Translations under genes and position numbers: made by a program
Shown: positions 38,935-51,361 of the stretch, one piece after another
Numbering within the stretch: position 1 is the stretch's first letter
Layout: the number at the start of each line of letters is the position of its first letter
The notes under the pieces: model-generated
Databases searched by the model: none
What the model was told of the DNA's origin: nothing
Seen by the model: the letters and a program-made list of their open reading frames with translations, nothing else
DNA from: Linum tenue
Taxonomy: Eukaryota > Streptophyta > Magnoliopsida > Malpighiales > Linaceae
Direction of reading: 5' to 3'
Length of the DNA: 64,000 nucleotides
NCBI GenBank assembly: GCA_946122785.1
Contig: CAMGYJ010000010.1
Location: 32,095,608 to 32,159,607, forward strand

Positions 38935-40086
38935 GCCATCAATGCCCCGTAGGGCGGAGTCACCCACTCAAGACATTCAGCAAGTCCAAGCAGTGTTGGA
39001 ACTTACCATGTGGAATCGGCTTTGTGAACATATCAGCAGGATTATCCGCGGTGCCAACCTTCTTCACCTTAATCCTCTTCTCTGTCCTCAAGAAATGATA
39101 CCGCATGTCGATGTGCTTAGTCCTCTCATGGTGGACTTGATCCTTGGCCAAGCATATTGCACTCAAATTGTCGCAATACACCACTGTTTGATCATGATGT
39201 AGACCCAGATCACCAACCAGTCCCTTCAACCATATTCCTTCCTTAGTAGCTTCTGTCAACGCCATATACTCTGCCTCAGTAGTAGACAATGTCACCACCG
39301 ACTGTAGAGTTGCCTTCAAGCTCACTACAAAACTCCCAAGAGTGAATATATAACCGGTCATCGATATCCTCGTGTCAACATCTCTAGCATAGTCCGAGTG
39401 AGAATACCCAGACGCCAAACACTCTGTATCACTTCCGAAGCTAATCCCCACATCAGGTGTACCCTTAAGATACCGGAAGATCCTCTTCACAGTCTGCCAA
39501 TGCTCCTTCCCAGGTTGTATCATGAACTTGCTGACAGCATTAACAACATGTGCAAGATCAGGTCTAGTGCATACCATAACATACATGAAGCTACCTACTG
39601 CACTAGCATATGGGACTCTTGACATGTACTTCTTCTCAGCCTCTGACTGCGGTGCATAAGCTGAGGATAGATGAACATTTGAAGCATTAGGAGTATTTAA
39701 GGGCTTTGCTGAAGACATGCCAAACCTCGATAGTATCTTTTGGATGTAGCTCTTCTGTGACAAGAAAAGTTTCTTCTTCGACCTGTCCCTGTAAATCTCC
39801 ATACCCAAGATCTTATGAGCAGCTCCCAAATCCTTCATCTCAAACTCAACACTGAGAAGCCCCTATAACTTCTGGATATCAGACTTCGACCTTGCAGCTA
39901 TGAGCATTTCATCCACATACAGAACAAGATAGATCATCGAACCATCCTCCACCTTGTTGTGATACACACAAAAATCATATGGACTTCTGCTCTAGCCCAA
40001 CTCAAGCATGTAACTGTCAAATCTCTTGTACCATTGCCTCGGAGATTGCTTAAGTCCATACAAGGACTTCTTCAGCTTACAATATA

Positions 40087-40939
40087 GGGGTCGTTTGCTT
40101 CAAGGATTTGATACATGGATTTGGTACCAAAAAACCAACTATCAAGGATTTAGGTACAATCCGTTGTTTGCTTGCACCTTTTTTGGAGACCAAATCCGTG
40201 GGGCCCATGGATTTTAAGGGTCCAAATCCGTGGACCCCACGGACTTATAAATCCCACATGTTGATGTGGGATTTGGAATATGACATAAATCCTTGATGAG
40301 ATTTTACCCATATACCCTCATGCACTTTTAATATTCCAAGGTTGCCCTCAAATTTAACTATTATACATTATAATTAACAATAAATGAATAATATAAACGT
40401 TCAATTAATGTGCAAACATGAGTTAGATTTTTTATATCATTTCTTGTGTTCTAGTTTTCTTTGACCTTTTCATGGAACGTGTAATTCTTTGTTCTCCCGA
40501 TTCTAATATATGTTGTTATATGTCACTTTTGAAAAGGAGGACAAAGAATTGGTAATTGATTATGTTACGTTAAAAGTTAAAACGGAATTTTCTCGTTTAT
40601 TATTATTGTCCATGTGGCAACATTATGCTTATTAGTATGTATTGTCCTTGTTTTGTGTACATAGCATAAACATGTCAAACATATAGAAAATGATAGTAAG
40701 ATAATTTTGAAGTTTTGTCCTTGTTTTGTGTACATATCATAAACATGTCAAACATATAGAAAAGAGCAGTAATGTAATTTTTGACTTCAAGTAGTAAATC
40801 CCACACCTTTAAATCCATGATAAAAAAATCCCAACAAACAAAGGATTGTTACAAATCCATGATGCCTCAAATCCTTGATAAATCTTTGGTTTTTTAAATT
40901 ACAAAACCCTCATTTTAAATCCATGAAGCAAACGAACCC
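40087..40939. mobile_element. Tourist-like DNA transposon inside copia RT
   Basis: The ends GGGGTCGTTTGCTTCAAGGA and (reverse complement) GGGTTCGTTTGCTTCATGGA are inverted repeats. A 3-bp duplication ATA flanks the element (40084-40086 and 40940-40942). Removing the element and one ATA copy restores the RT reading frame (a Tyr codon next to [12 protein letters not shown]). The interior repeats phrases like GGATTTGG and AAATCC(A/T)TG and is non-coding. Confidence 0.85.
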
Positions 40940-41759
40940 ATAGTCTTCTTTTCCCGGAACCTGGAATCCTTCTGGCTGAGTTATGTAAATTTCTTCCTCC
41001 AACTCTCCATGTAAGAAAGCTGTCTTCACGTCTAGCTGCTCGAGCTCCAAGTCATAATGTGCCACTATTGCTAGTAGCACTCTGATCGAAGTATGTCTGA
41101 CCACTGGTGAGAAAATCTCATTGTAGTCAACTCTTTCCCTCTGTGAGAAGCCTCGTGCAACCACCGGAGCTTTAAATTTAATGCCCTTTTCAGAACTGAT
41201 TTCTTCCTTCTTCTTGTAGATCCACTTGTTTGTAACAATCTTCCTTCCCCGTGGTCGTTTGACTAGCTCCCAAGTCTGATTCCTGTCATGGGATTCCATC
41301 TCATCTCCCATTGCGGCAAGTCACTGATCACCTTCGCCACCCAAAACGGCTTCTTTATAGGACTGTGGCTCACCTGCATCCACTTCTTCAGCAACTTGAA
41401 ATGAATACGCCACCATGTCCTCGAAACCATACCTCTCTAGAGGTACTCCTGCAGTCGCTCTCTTCGGTCTACCAGAAGCTATAAACTGTTGAGCTCCTAC
41501 ACTGGACTGTGAAGTTTTTGGCTCTGTAGAAATATGCTCATGTTGATCATCTCCACCTTGGTGCTCAAACTCACTCTCATTGAGAATTTGCAGCTCCACC
41601 TGCTTATCAACATTCCTGCTACCTTCAACAATAGTGACCTTCAACATGGGGTTAAACATAGACTTCTCATCAAATATCACATTTCTACTGAGTATTACTC
41701 GATGCTCAAAAGGTGACCAGACTCGAAATCCCTTAACTCCATCTCCGTAACCCATAAAT

Positions 41760-42362
41760 CAGGGGCGGACCTAGGGGAGTTTGGGGGTGTCTCGGGACAC
41801 CCCTAAATTTTGGGGAAACGATTATCCAACCCCTTATGATCATTTACGTATGGACAAAAGGTTATAATTGATTGTGTGGGACACCCCTGAAATTTAAAAA
41901 ATTGATTATCCTACTCTCATTTTTTAGTTTGTGTGTGAGAATATAAGTGGTAGTTTGGGTAATTCGAACCTAGGACACTACTATTATTAGTAAACATAAT
42001 TTCCATTAGGTTACAACTCAAAATCTAACAATTAAAGTAATTTCAACATACCCTTAATTTGGATTGATTTTATGGTTGTAAGTGTTGAAAGAGTCTTTTC
42101 AACTTTGGGTTACATAATAATAAGTTTAAGAATCGAATATATGATCGGTTCGTGAATGATTGTCTAGTAGGACATAGAGAGACAATTTTTTTTAGTAGGG
42201 TAGACACCAAGTGTGTTGTACAATTATTTCTGAATATGAAAACATATCGTGGAATTTTTTTAACTTCGTACGAGTTAGGTATTTTCTTATTTAATAATTA
42301 TTTATTATTTATTATTAAAAAAATGAGGACACCCCTATGTAAAATTCCTGGGTCCGCCACTG
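41760..42362. mobile_element. hAT element remnant inside copia integrase-RT region
   Basis: The ends CAGGGGCGGACCTAGG and (reverse complement) CAGTGGCGGACCCAGG are inverted. A perfect 8-bp duplication CCATAAAT flanks the element (41752-41759 and 42363-42370). These are hallmarks of hAT elements. It interrupts the copia frame just before MGYGDGVKGFRVW. Confidence 0.92.
42065..42255 (+). pseudogene. hAT transposase C-terminal (dimerisation) relic
   Basis: Broken frames give VSVERVFSTL, then LRIEYMIG, NDCLVGHRE and LNMKTYRG. The order and spacing match the C-terminal dimerisation region of TTF-type hAT transposases. It has frame changes and stops and is only about 60 residues, so it is an internal-deletion derivative of an autonomous element. 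Confidence 0.6.
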
Positions 42363-44404
42363 CCATAAATACACCCTTCTTTGCCCTTGGGTTCAGTTTA
42401 CCCTCATCCACATGATAATAAACTGGACACCCAAAAACTTTCAATGAAGAGTAATCAACAGGCTTACCATACCACACTTCATAAGGAGTCTTAAACTCGA
42501 TACATGTGTGAGGTCCACGGTTGATCAGGAAGCACGCTATATTCAGTGCTTCTGCCCAGAATCTTCACTCTAGTCCTGCATTAGAGAGCATGCATCGTGC
42601 TCTCTCCAACAATGTCTGGTTCATCCTTTCTGCAAAGCCATTCTGCTGAGGTGTATCTCTCACGGTTCGATGACGGGCAATCCCTTCATCCTTGCAGAAT
42701 TCGTTGAACTCAGAATTACAGAACTTTAGACCATTGTCCGTTCGCAGCTTCTTGATATTCTTCCTGATCTAATTCTCCACCAATGTCTTCCACTGCTTGA
42801 ACTTCGTGAAAGCCTCACTTTTGTGCTTCATCGTGAAAATCCAAGTAAATCTCGAATAATCATCAATAATAGACAAAAAAATACCTACTGCCTCCAATGG
42901 ATTCAACTCGTGAAGGACCCCAACAGTCAGAGTGGAGGTAATCCAGTATCACCTTCGTCCGGTGGATACCCTTCTTGGGAAACTTGCTGTGATGTAGCTT
43001 CCCAAACACACAATGCTCACATAATTCCAAATTCTGCACCTTGTGCTCGCAAAGAAGATCCCTCTTCAATAGAACTTGCATCCCCCGTTCACTCATATGC
43101 CCCAGTCTCATGTGCCAGAGAGTGTTCATATCTTCCTGATGAACCTGAGACGATGCAACTACAGCAGAACCAGACAACACAGACCCTTGTAATGCATACA
43201 AGGTCCCACGCTTCACGCCCTTCAGCACCTTCCTTGAACCTTTGCAGACATACACAACTCCACCTTTTCCTTTGAAGATGAAACCCTTGCTATCGAGTAG
43301 ACTCAAGGAGATCAGGTTCTTTGTCATTCGTGGAACATGCCAGACATCATTCACGGTACAGAACGAAACATCATGTGCCCGAACCTTTATGGACCCGATT
43401 CCAACAACCTTGCAGACGGTTCCATTTGCCATGACCACGTAACCACCATTTATCTGCTCGTAGGTTGTGAAGCAATCCCTGTTCGGAGACATATGGTATG
43501 AGGGTGCAGTATCCAGAAACCACACATCCCTACGAAGTGCCTTCTCATCTACAGCCAATGCGAGATCGTCTTCAGAACTGTTGTCCACTTCTGCCACGGA
43601 ACTAAACCTTGTTTCTTCTGTTGCCCTCTTCTCCTGGGACAGTTGTACTTCCAATGCCCCACTTCCTTACAGTTGTGACAAGCATCACCTGGCTGTGGAC
43701 CGGGACCCTTGGAATTCTTGTTCGAATTTCCTTTACCAGATTTCTTCTTTCCCTTCCACCGATAATAGCCAAACTCGATGCCTCACCACCTGTACCAGAT
43801 CCGGACGCCTTATACCCGATCTCTCTCATATGAAGAGCAGACCTGACATCCTCCAACGACATGCTTTCTTTACTGACAATAAAATAATCAACGAAATTCT
43901 CATATGAACTCGGCAAAGAAACCAGCAGGATTAGGGCAGCATCCTCGTCATCAACTTGAACATCTATATTATGCAGATCCAGCAAAATAGAGTTAAGCTT
44001 TTCGAGATGTTCCCTCAAAGGCGTACCTTCGTGCATCCTCAAGCTGAACAACGTTGCTTGAGATGCAGCTTGTTGGTTATAGACTTCGTCATATACAAAC
44101 TCTCCAGTTTCAACCAGAAGCCCACGACAGTTTTCTCAGCAGCGACTTCAATGATGACATCATCAGACAATGATAGCATGATGGTCGAGTGGGCCTTCTC
44201 CTCCAGGGTATTCCACTCATCGTCATTGACCGCTGCCTTCTTCTGTTTCGCAGACAGCAGCCCCCACAACCCTTGTTGTTTTAATAAAGCCTGCATCTTG
44301 ATCTTCCATATAGCGAAGCTGTTCTTCCCCGTGAACTTTTCGATCTTCATGTTCACCGACGTCATTCTTCTGAATCGAAAACCCTAGCCCGATTTCCCGC
44401 CGCG

Positions 44405-44416
44405 GCTCTGATACCA
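44405..44416 (-). other. Primer-binding site of copia element 2
   Basis: On the minus strand the site reads TGGTATCAGAGC, two bases inside the 5' LTR edge. It is complementary to initiator tRNA-Met. Confidence 0.9.
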
Positions 44417-44418
44417 CC

Positions 44419-44760
44419 TGTTATAAACGCGCTGCTACAGATCAGGAAATCGCCGGAATCGATAAAACAAGAATACGGAAACCGAAAAACACAGACACAC
44501 GATTTACCTGGTTCACTAACACGATGTGTGTTAGCTAGTCCACGGGCGAGAGAGAGAGCTAGTTTTACTATATCGAGGAGATTACAGATTACAGAGGAGT
44601 ATGAGAAGTATATATAGTACTTCTCCATGTGGGTCTAAACCTAATCCAATATGGCAAAGGAAACGGTTACAGACCAGGCCCAGAACCCGAACCCAAAAAA
44701 CAGCGAGACCCCCGACTACTAGTCGTAGCAAATGATAGTCTGATTCAAGTCACATCAACA
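44419..44760 (-). repeat. 5' LTR of copia element 2
   Basis: A 342-bp partner of 38490-38829. It differs from it by scattered substitutions and small indels. Confidence 0.9.
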
Positions 44761-45434
44761 ATTTTCAATATTTTTTTGAGAAACTTTTGTTATTGCCTCT
44801 CGTTACCAAATGCATACCATATGGTATCTTCTTCGTTTTGAATCATTTTTGAAATTTTTTGCACAAAAGGAACGAGTTCATCATGATCTATTGGATCTAC
44901 AAATTTTTGGGTGAACAGAATTCAGGACCAAAAACTAGCACACAATACTATACAATACCACCCTGGTACGGGGTGGTATCTTGTGGTACACAATATTTAA
45001 AGTCGTAAATGACAATTAGTATACTCCTACTATCACATATTCAACCATCCTACAGTCTTGGTATGTTCATACCACCATAATACGCTTTGCATACCATATG
45101 ACATGCTCTTATTTCAATACCAGTCAATACCATATGGTATAGGCTGGTAAAAAATGGCTCAATTTTTTTTGGTCCAAAAATATATCAAAGTTGATATCAT
45201 TTTGAAGAGAACAATTAATCTGATCTAACTGTGTAATTTTTTTTGAATTCTACTTTAAAACGAGTGAAAAATCGTTCGTCAAAGATTAATGGGGAAAAAT
45301 TAAAGGCTTTTCAGGAGGGAGAAGGGGCGCTGATGTGGCGGATTTTGATTGGGTTATGCATAGTTATTGACCACAAAGTTATGCAGTTGATCCGCTCCCA
45401 TATTACACGATTATATTTGACATTACATAATTGT
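44761..45434. other. CACTA interior between copia insertion and 32-bp array
   Basis: AT-rich sequence without a gene. Repeated ATACCATATGGTAT-like palindromes occur near 44815, 45090 and 45130. It is contiguous with 38260-38489 once the copia element is removed. Confidence 0.45.
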
Positions 45435-45790
45435 GACGAAAATATTTTGTTATAAATACACGGTGTGACGAATGTATTTGGACATAACTACATAGTATGA
45501 CGAATATATTTTGTCATAACTGCATGTTGTGACTAATATATTTTGTCATTAATTCATAGTAGGACGAACAAATTTTGTAAGAAATACATGGTGTGACGAA
45601 TGTATTTTGTCATACTGCATAGTAGGACGAATATATTTTGTCATAACTGCATGTTGTGACGAATATATTTTCTCAATACTGCATAGTAGGACGAATACAT
45701 TTTGTCATAATTGCATGTTGTGAAGTATATATTTTGTCATGACGTCTTATTGTGATGATTATGTTTCGTCATAACTGAATATTATGTGAC
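45435..45790. repeat. 32-bp tandem array, eleven units, in the CACTA subterminal zone
   Basis: Units starting GACGAA or a close variant begin at 45435, 45467, 45499, 45531, 45563, 45595, 45626, 45658, 45690, 45722 and 45754, a 32-bp step with one 31. The consensus is GACGAATATATTTTGTCATA plus ACTGCATGTTGT. Several neighbouring units alternate between GCATGTTGT and CATAGTAG endings, hinting at a 64-bp higher-order unit. Each unit holds an inverted TGACGAA/TTTGTCA pair. Confidence 0.92.
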
Positions 45791-46139
45791 GACATGACAT
45801 TGTTGTCACATTTGACCTGCTTCAAAAATTTCACAATTCGAAATTATTTCCTGGATGGCAACTTTATAGTAGAAACATTACCAAATATCCAAACCATTAC
45901 TTCCAAAACCAGAATAGTCTAACTCCTTGGGAACACATAACCAAACATTCTAAATTTTCTAACATGACACACAAGACATCAAACCCCTTGTTCTCCACGT
46001 CACAAACCATTGTAACTCTGTTCACCAAACCAAAAACTAACATACTACTAACACCAACAAATAGCCACCAGTCTCATCTGGCTTTCAAACTGAGGCATTG
46101 TTCTTACCTTGGACTTCGCAGATCATTTGTGGGGTAGTT

Positions 46140-48000
46140 GGCGAGCAATGACCAGCACTTGATGCTGTTGCTTTCCCTAGGCGGCTTTCATCTGGTTCAT
46201 TTCCTCTGTTTGAGTGTCAAACCTCTTATCCTGGAACTATAACTTTTCTTCCTGAAGTTGTATCTTCTCAGCCTGGCTTTTTAGCTACTCCTCCTGACTT
46301 TGTATCTTCTCCTCAAACTCCTTGACCTTTCTTTCCACTTCAGCTCTTGCTGCCTCTAATTCTACTTGGAGTTGTTGCTCCTTTTGCTGATTTTGGGTTC
46401 TCTTTCGAACCATAATTCAACTTTTTCTTCAAGACCTTCTCAACAATCTCACGACCTGATACATGCATCCCCTCTGCCTTTGCTTCTATCCAAATGGACT
46501 GCATCTCCAACTAGGCATTGAACAACAAAGGGTAATGATATATGTCACATGGTTTGGTATAAACTAATCATAATGAAACAAGGCAATTCATGACAATGAA
46601 CTCACATAGTTTTTTTGTGGTTCCTCCGATACTCAACTACCATAAGCCCTGTGATACCTCTTCTCATACAGTAGCAGATCTACTGGCTCCTTCTCTACGG
46701 TATCACCGTCCTCCATGTCAGTTGGCCACTCTTATTGAGTCGGCTGCTCCCACTTCTGCTTCTTTTTCTTCTCCTACACGAAGCAAAGACATTGAAAACT
46801 TGATATGTAATATCAGGTTGTTGAATGTTACTACAAACAAGAACAATCGTACTAAACCTAAACCATCACTCTATTGGGGAGCAATCTGCAATCCTTTTCC
46901 CTTAATCCCCACCCCCACAACAAGAAGGTGCCGCACTGAGGCAGAGTTAAATCAAGAAACAAACAGTATGAATGTATAAATTCATCATTGAATTCGAGAA
47001 AACTTACCAACTCAGATATTCTTTGATCAAGAGATTTTGCACAAGAAGTGTGAGCATACACTTGCTTACTCTTGTTCAGTTTATTTATTTCACTTCGCTT
47101 CTGCATACGACGAATAAAATTCATAAGCAACCATTGATTGTAAGGCAAGGTAACGCACGAAATTGATGATGAAATAGTTGGAGTTACTTACTCGAAACTT
47201 TTCACTCTTAAAGTGATCACACAGTAGATGACAGTCCTCTATATTTATGTCAATAGGAGGGTCCGTCATAGTAGTCTCAGGGTCTTTCAGGTAGTGAGCG
47301 TGCATCACATACTTGTAATTGATGAACCGCTTCTTCATTCTATTCTCCATAATCTTCCTTGCATCTTTACCTGCTTTGTCTATGTCAAATTCATTCTACA
47401 TGGAAAAAAATCAGATTACAAAGTTACAAGATTTATTTTATTATTCCTACTAACTATAAAAATAAGAGAAGCAAAAACATTACCTCTAGCTTCTTGAATA
47501 ACGGGTGCTTGTCTGTTTCGCTCAACTTGGACCAGTAGTAATTCCTTATTAGGGCCATCAGGCGTGTTATGACGCCCAACTCCGTTTTCATCAAGCTCTC
47601 ATTTGGGTCTACAAATGACTGCCCATTCTCCATAAGGTAAATTCCATCTATCTTGCCTCTAGTCCCGGTTCTCTTCATTATCTCATACCGTTTGGACAGT
47701 CCCCTTTTTACTCACAAGAGATCCTTACATTTGGGTTTGAGTGGCATCTTCTCCGTTGTCATGATTTGATGCCTCTGCCTCATAATCGCCGTTGTTAGTG
47801 GGTTCGGTTGGAAGCATAGTGTCTGTGCGTTGAGTTTCCTCATTCACAGAGGTTCTAGTTCGGCGTCCAATCCCCCCACTTATAGATTCGGTGGACCAAG
47901 CAGGCTCTGGACGCACCCTCCCTGATCTTGTTGCCCTGTAAAAATCAGGGATAGGCCCTCTCTTGTCAGCATCATCCTTTTTCTTCTTGAGTGGAGGCAT
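46140..48000 (-). pseudogene. CACTA TnpA-like gene (Transposase_24 type)
   Basis: A start at 48000 gives MPPLKKKKDDADKRGPIPDF and RATRSGRVRPEPAW, preceded by a TGTAG acceptor. Further exons read GQSFVDPNESLMKTELGVIT with YYWSKLSETDKHPLFKKLE (about 47640-47484) and AGKDARKIMENRMKKRFINY (about 47385-47330). The second block matches the Transposase_24 family of CACTA second genes. A glutamine/glutamate-rich coiled coil at about 46420-46200 ends the gene but contains stops. TnpA proteins bind subterminal repeats and help excision. Exon borders are approximate. Confidence 0.6.
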
Positions 48001-49630
48001 ACCTACAACAGAAAGGGAAAAACAAATCAGGCAACAGAAAGAGAACTTAGAAAGGAACAACTGAAAATGACTATAAGCACAAAGGAAAGCTATGCAATTT
48101 TTCATTCTTTGCATTCAACCTTCTTAGCACGATTTGTTATGTGCCTTTGGCTTTAAGCCATGGGAATTTCAGTCCCATGTCAATGAGCCCCCCGACGAAA
48201 TGGAAATAAAGCCCGACGGATTGCGGGACAGGGGAAATTCGATGCTTGCGACTAAGAAAGCAAAGAGACACGACTATGAAGGAAACTGAGACTTTATAGC
48301 TAAACCCTAATCCTAAATCACTACTCACACAAAGCAAACAACGACAGAGCATGTACGGAAACATAAACATAAACATAAACATAGCAGAGATCGTTCAAAT
48401 AAGATGTGATTAGTACTAGAATCAAATCAAGAATCGAGGGCTGGAAACTCCAACATCGGAGAACCTTAATTGCGATTCAGAAGCCGCGCCTACCTTTGCA
48501 ACGGTGACCCAACCAAGATCGATGATCAGACTGTGGAGACTTTAATGGTTGGAATTCCTGGGAAGAATCAGAGAGAAAACTCAAAAGGAGAGGGATCGAT
48601 AGATAGACCATGGTTCCGAGAAGATGAAATTAGCTAGGGATTGCTCAACTCATAGATGAATTAAGAGGTCCCTTCATCCTTTACCTAGCTTGCACGGGCC
48701 CATGAGAGAAAAACTTAATTATGTGGGCTTCGAACTATATTGTTGTCCATTTATCAAAAGTCTAAAATAAAGTGAGTAATGCCCAGAACTTCAAGCATAT
48801 AAAGAAACCTAGTATTCCTCCTTCTCAAAACCTTATGAATCATGCCAGATAAAATCATACTGACTCGGACTAAGAAGCATACAGAATAGACCTGCCATCA
48901 GAAGCTCCAAGAAAAACCATGATTGTTACTAAATTCCCTATGCTGAAGTCATGAATCATCTATGAAGAACGATGGCATCAATGTGTAAACACCAAGTTAT
49001 CTACCATAAAGAACGTTTCATACAAATCCTGTGAAATTAGAGAATGTACCTTCCTGCTTAATTGATTAGAGAAACCAAGCATCTATAGAAACCCAATACA
49101 GTATCAAGCAAGGAGACATTTCAAAGACACAAACTAACCATTTCTACATACACATTCTTAGTTGATTTATGTGTTCCCTGCAATTAATCATTCCAATTCT
49201 GAACAAATGACAAGAGTCTCGAGGAACAACATCCAAAATTTAAGTTCCAAGCATCATCCAAAATCATCTAAATGCTTAATGAGAAAGATCTCGACCTCCA
49301 ATATGAAATAACTAAGAACAAAAGTACCATCCTCCATTCACATAATCAAGCAACAAGTTAAAAGCCACAAATAAATCAATAAACATCTAACGAAGGCCCC
49401 CAAAAATCTGTACACATCTAATTTCCCCAAAAATATCAAAACATCTAAGCCTGCAACCAATAATACTCCATTCACATAATCTATTGCCATGCTTCTTCCT
49501 CGTCACTGAAGGATGGATCAGTCCAATCTTGGTGTTTAGTTTCATTAGAGGTGAACTGATGGTCATCTAGTGTGTCATCCTCTATCTCCTCATCGCTTGA
49601 TTCCACTATGGCAGATCGTCTATCAATTGC
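48001..49630. other. Spacer between the two CACTA genes
   Basis: No gene is supported. The first 600 bases may hold the promoter and 5'UTR intron of the TnpA-like gene. A (CATAAA)n-like run sits at 48358-48382. The rest is AT-rich without recognisable domains. Confidence 0.4.
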
Positions 49631-49932
49631 TTACATCACTGTCTCACTAACGATTGTTGGCGCCTCGTCATCACGACTCAGATCCGGTAACTCGCTTTCA
49701 TTGACATGAAAGTCCGAATGCATAATATCTTGTTGGTATGGCTGATTTTGATCCAATGGATCCCCAAGTCTCGCTGCCTCCTTCTCGGGAACATCGTACA
49801 ACCGTCTTGGACATACCTTGTGGACAATATGCCATGCACTACCATTCTTAATATCTGCAATGTAAAACACTTGGTTAGCCTGACTAGCCAATACGTATGG
49901 ATCCTCCGTACCCATTTTCTATCCATATTTAT

Positions 49933-51361
49933 TGACACACTAAAACACAACACCAAACTATGACCGTCGACCAAGTATAACCGCAGTCCGGAAATGCAGA
50001 ATAGTGGTAAGTTTAATTTATCAACCGGGGTCTAGATCTACTGCCTACTCTGTGATTATCTATTATCTAGCGGGACTAAGTGAGTGAAGTTGAATTCAAA
50101 GTAAAGTAGAAAGAAAGCAGTAAATTGCCCGGTTTCCTGAAGCAAGAGAAAAGTCACTCGGGAATGAGTCCCCCTAGCTCCTTAGTTAGGTCCAAGTTGT
50201 AATTTCCTTTGGTTGATGTACTGTTGATTAAACTGCGGAAGATCCGACAGTAGCTTGGAATCTCTTATGCTGACCAAGCCCTCTTAGAGCGACTAACCAG
50301 CATACGACTAGTCTTCACCGGAATAGAAAGCGAAGGCAGTTAACACAGAACTCCACTACTGGAATTGGATTCCAGTACAAAGCAAGGGATTAACTAACTC
50401 TCTTATAATCAATCCACTCCTATCAATTGAAGAAGCTCTAACAACCTAATCAGATTCTATATATCTCAGGTTGCAGCATAAATCAAGAGAATTTGATCAG
50501 GATTCAACAGACTCAATAAACACACTTCAATTGATTATTATCAAACATTATATCAATCCAAAAGTCATTACAACTCAAATCCCTAACACATGGAACTAGG
50601 ATTCTTCATACCCAAGTGGAGAAAGGTCTACTCCATAGAGAGATAGAGAGAGAGAGAGGAAAATAGAATTCAAAGCAGTCATACTCATAAAGATGGGAAT
50701 AATCTGCTCTGGAATGTCGATCTTCACTCCTGGCAATATGGGCTTCAATGGTGAGAAATCCACTCCAAATTAGCTCCTAGGGTTTATTCTTCACACTTTC
50801 TCTCTCTAGAACTCTGTTTTTGCTCAAAAAGTCGTCTCTCTTTCTCCAAAATCTGAAATTGGGTTAAGAAGCAGCTCTCCGCGATTCACGGCCAGATAGC
50901 ACGGCCGTGCAACCTCCTAGTCTGTCTGTTCACCCCAAAACGCGTTGTTTCAGTTAATTCCTCCAAGGGAGTGCACGGCCATTGGACGGCCCGTGCAATC
51001 CGAGAGCCTGGCCATGCAGCTCTCTCGCAGAAATTATCACGGCCACCAATTTACCTTGCACGGCCGTGCGAGAAACAGGGTCAGGCCTTGCAGCTTCTCG
51101 GTAAAACCCACACGGCCAAAAAGGCAGCCGAGCACGGTCGTGCGCTTTCCCCACCTGGCCGTGCAACTTGTCTGATATCCCTCGCTCATCCCGATTTCCC
51201 CAATCGACTTCAAACTCGTGCTCAAAAATTCATTCATGCATTAGGACCTTAAATGTCATAAACAAGAACAACCTAGCGTAAAATCGGCTTAAAACCCGAG
51301 ATCCGAGCCTCAATCAATATAAGAATGACGGACAAAAACATGTGTAAATATCAAGTTATCA
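49933..51361 (-). repeat. Solo LTR inserted in CACTA DUF4216 exon
   Basis: On the minus strand the LTR starts TGATAACTTGATATTTACAC and ends GTGTGTCA (1429 bp). A perfect 5-bp duplication TTTAT (plus strand, 49928-49932 and 51362-51366) flanks it. Removing the LTR and one repeat copy rejoins the transposase phrase NLTSIN with MDRKWV. It contains several CACGGCCGTGC-like palindromes (51059-51075 and neighbours). No internal coding region remains, so it is solo. Confidence 0.9.

Larger units (their letters stand above)
38960..44365 (-). pseudogene. Copia gag-pol, broken, with YVDE at the RT active site
   Basis: Reading right to left: gag (44365 onward, KIEKFTGKNSFAIWKIKMQA), a shift near 44045, a CCHC knuckle CHNCKEVGHWKYNC near 43640-43681 in another frame, then protease/GAG-pre-integrase WFLDTAPSYHM and LWHMRLGHMSERG (43654-42863). 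Degenerate integrase follows and is split by a hAT element. RT comes next (NQTWELVKRPRGRKIV, LEQLDVKTAFLHGELEEEI), split by a Tourist-like element, then [17 protein letters not shown]. The RT catalytic box reads YVDEML near 39906-39920, not YVDDML. RNase H runs 39838-38960 with TEAEYMAL and [13 protein letters not shown]. The style resembles the Tork-type copia lineage. It is non-functional. Confidence 0.88.
38490..44760 (-). mobile_element. Ty1/copia retrotransposon on minus strand, inserted in the CACTA element
   Basis: LTRs at 38490-38829 and 44419-44760 run TGTTGATGTG...TTTATAACA on the minus strand. A tRNA-Met primer site lies next to the right (5') LTR. Flanking TTTTT and ATTTT are consistent with a 5-bp duplication blurred by a T-run. 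The domain order is copia. The element itself carries a Tourist-like insertion (40087-39 region to 40939) and a hAT insertion (41760-42362). The LTRs differ by many substitutions, so this is an older insertion. Confidence 0.92.

Noticed and set aside
45435..45790. CRISPR-like regular repeats
   Set aside because: The 32-bp units are contiguous with no spacers, and the host is a plant. It is a transposon tandem array.
46590..46979. A 129-residue plus-strand reading frame
   Set aside because: It is antisense to the TnpA-like gene and has no domain.
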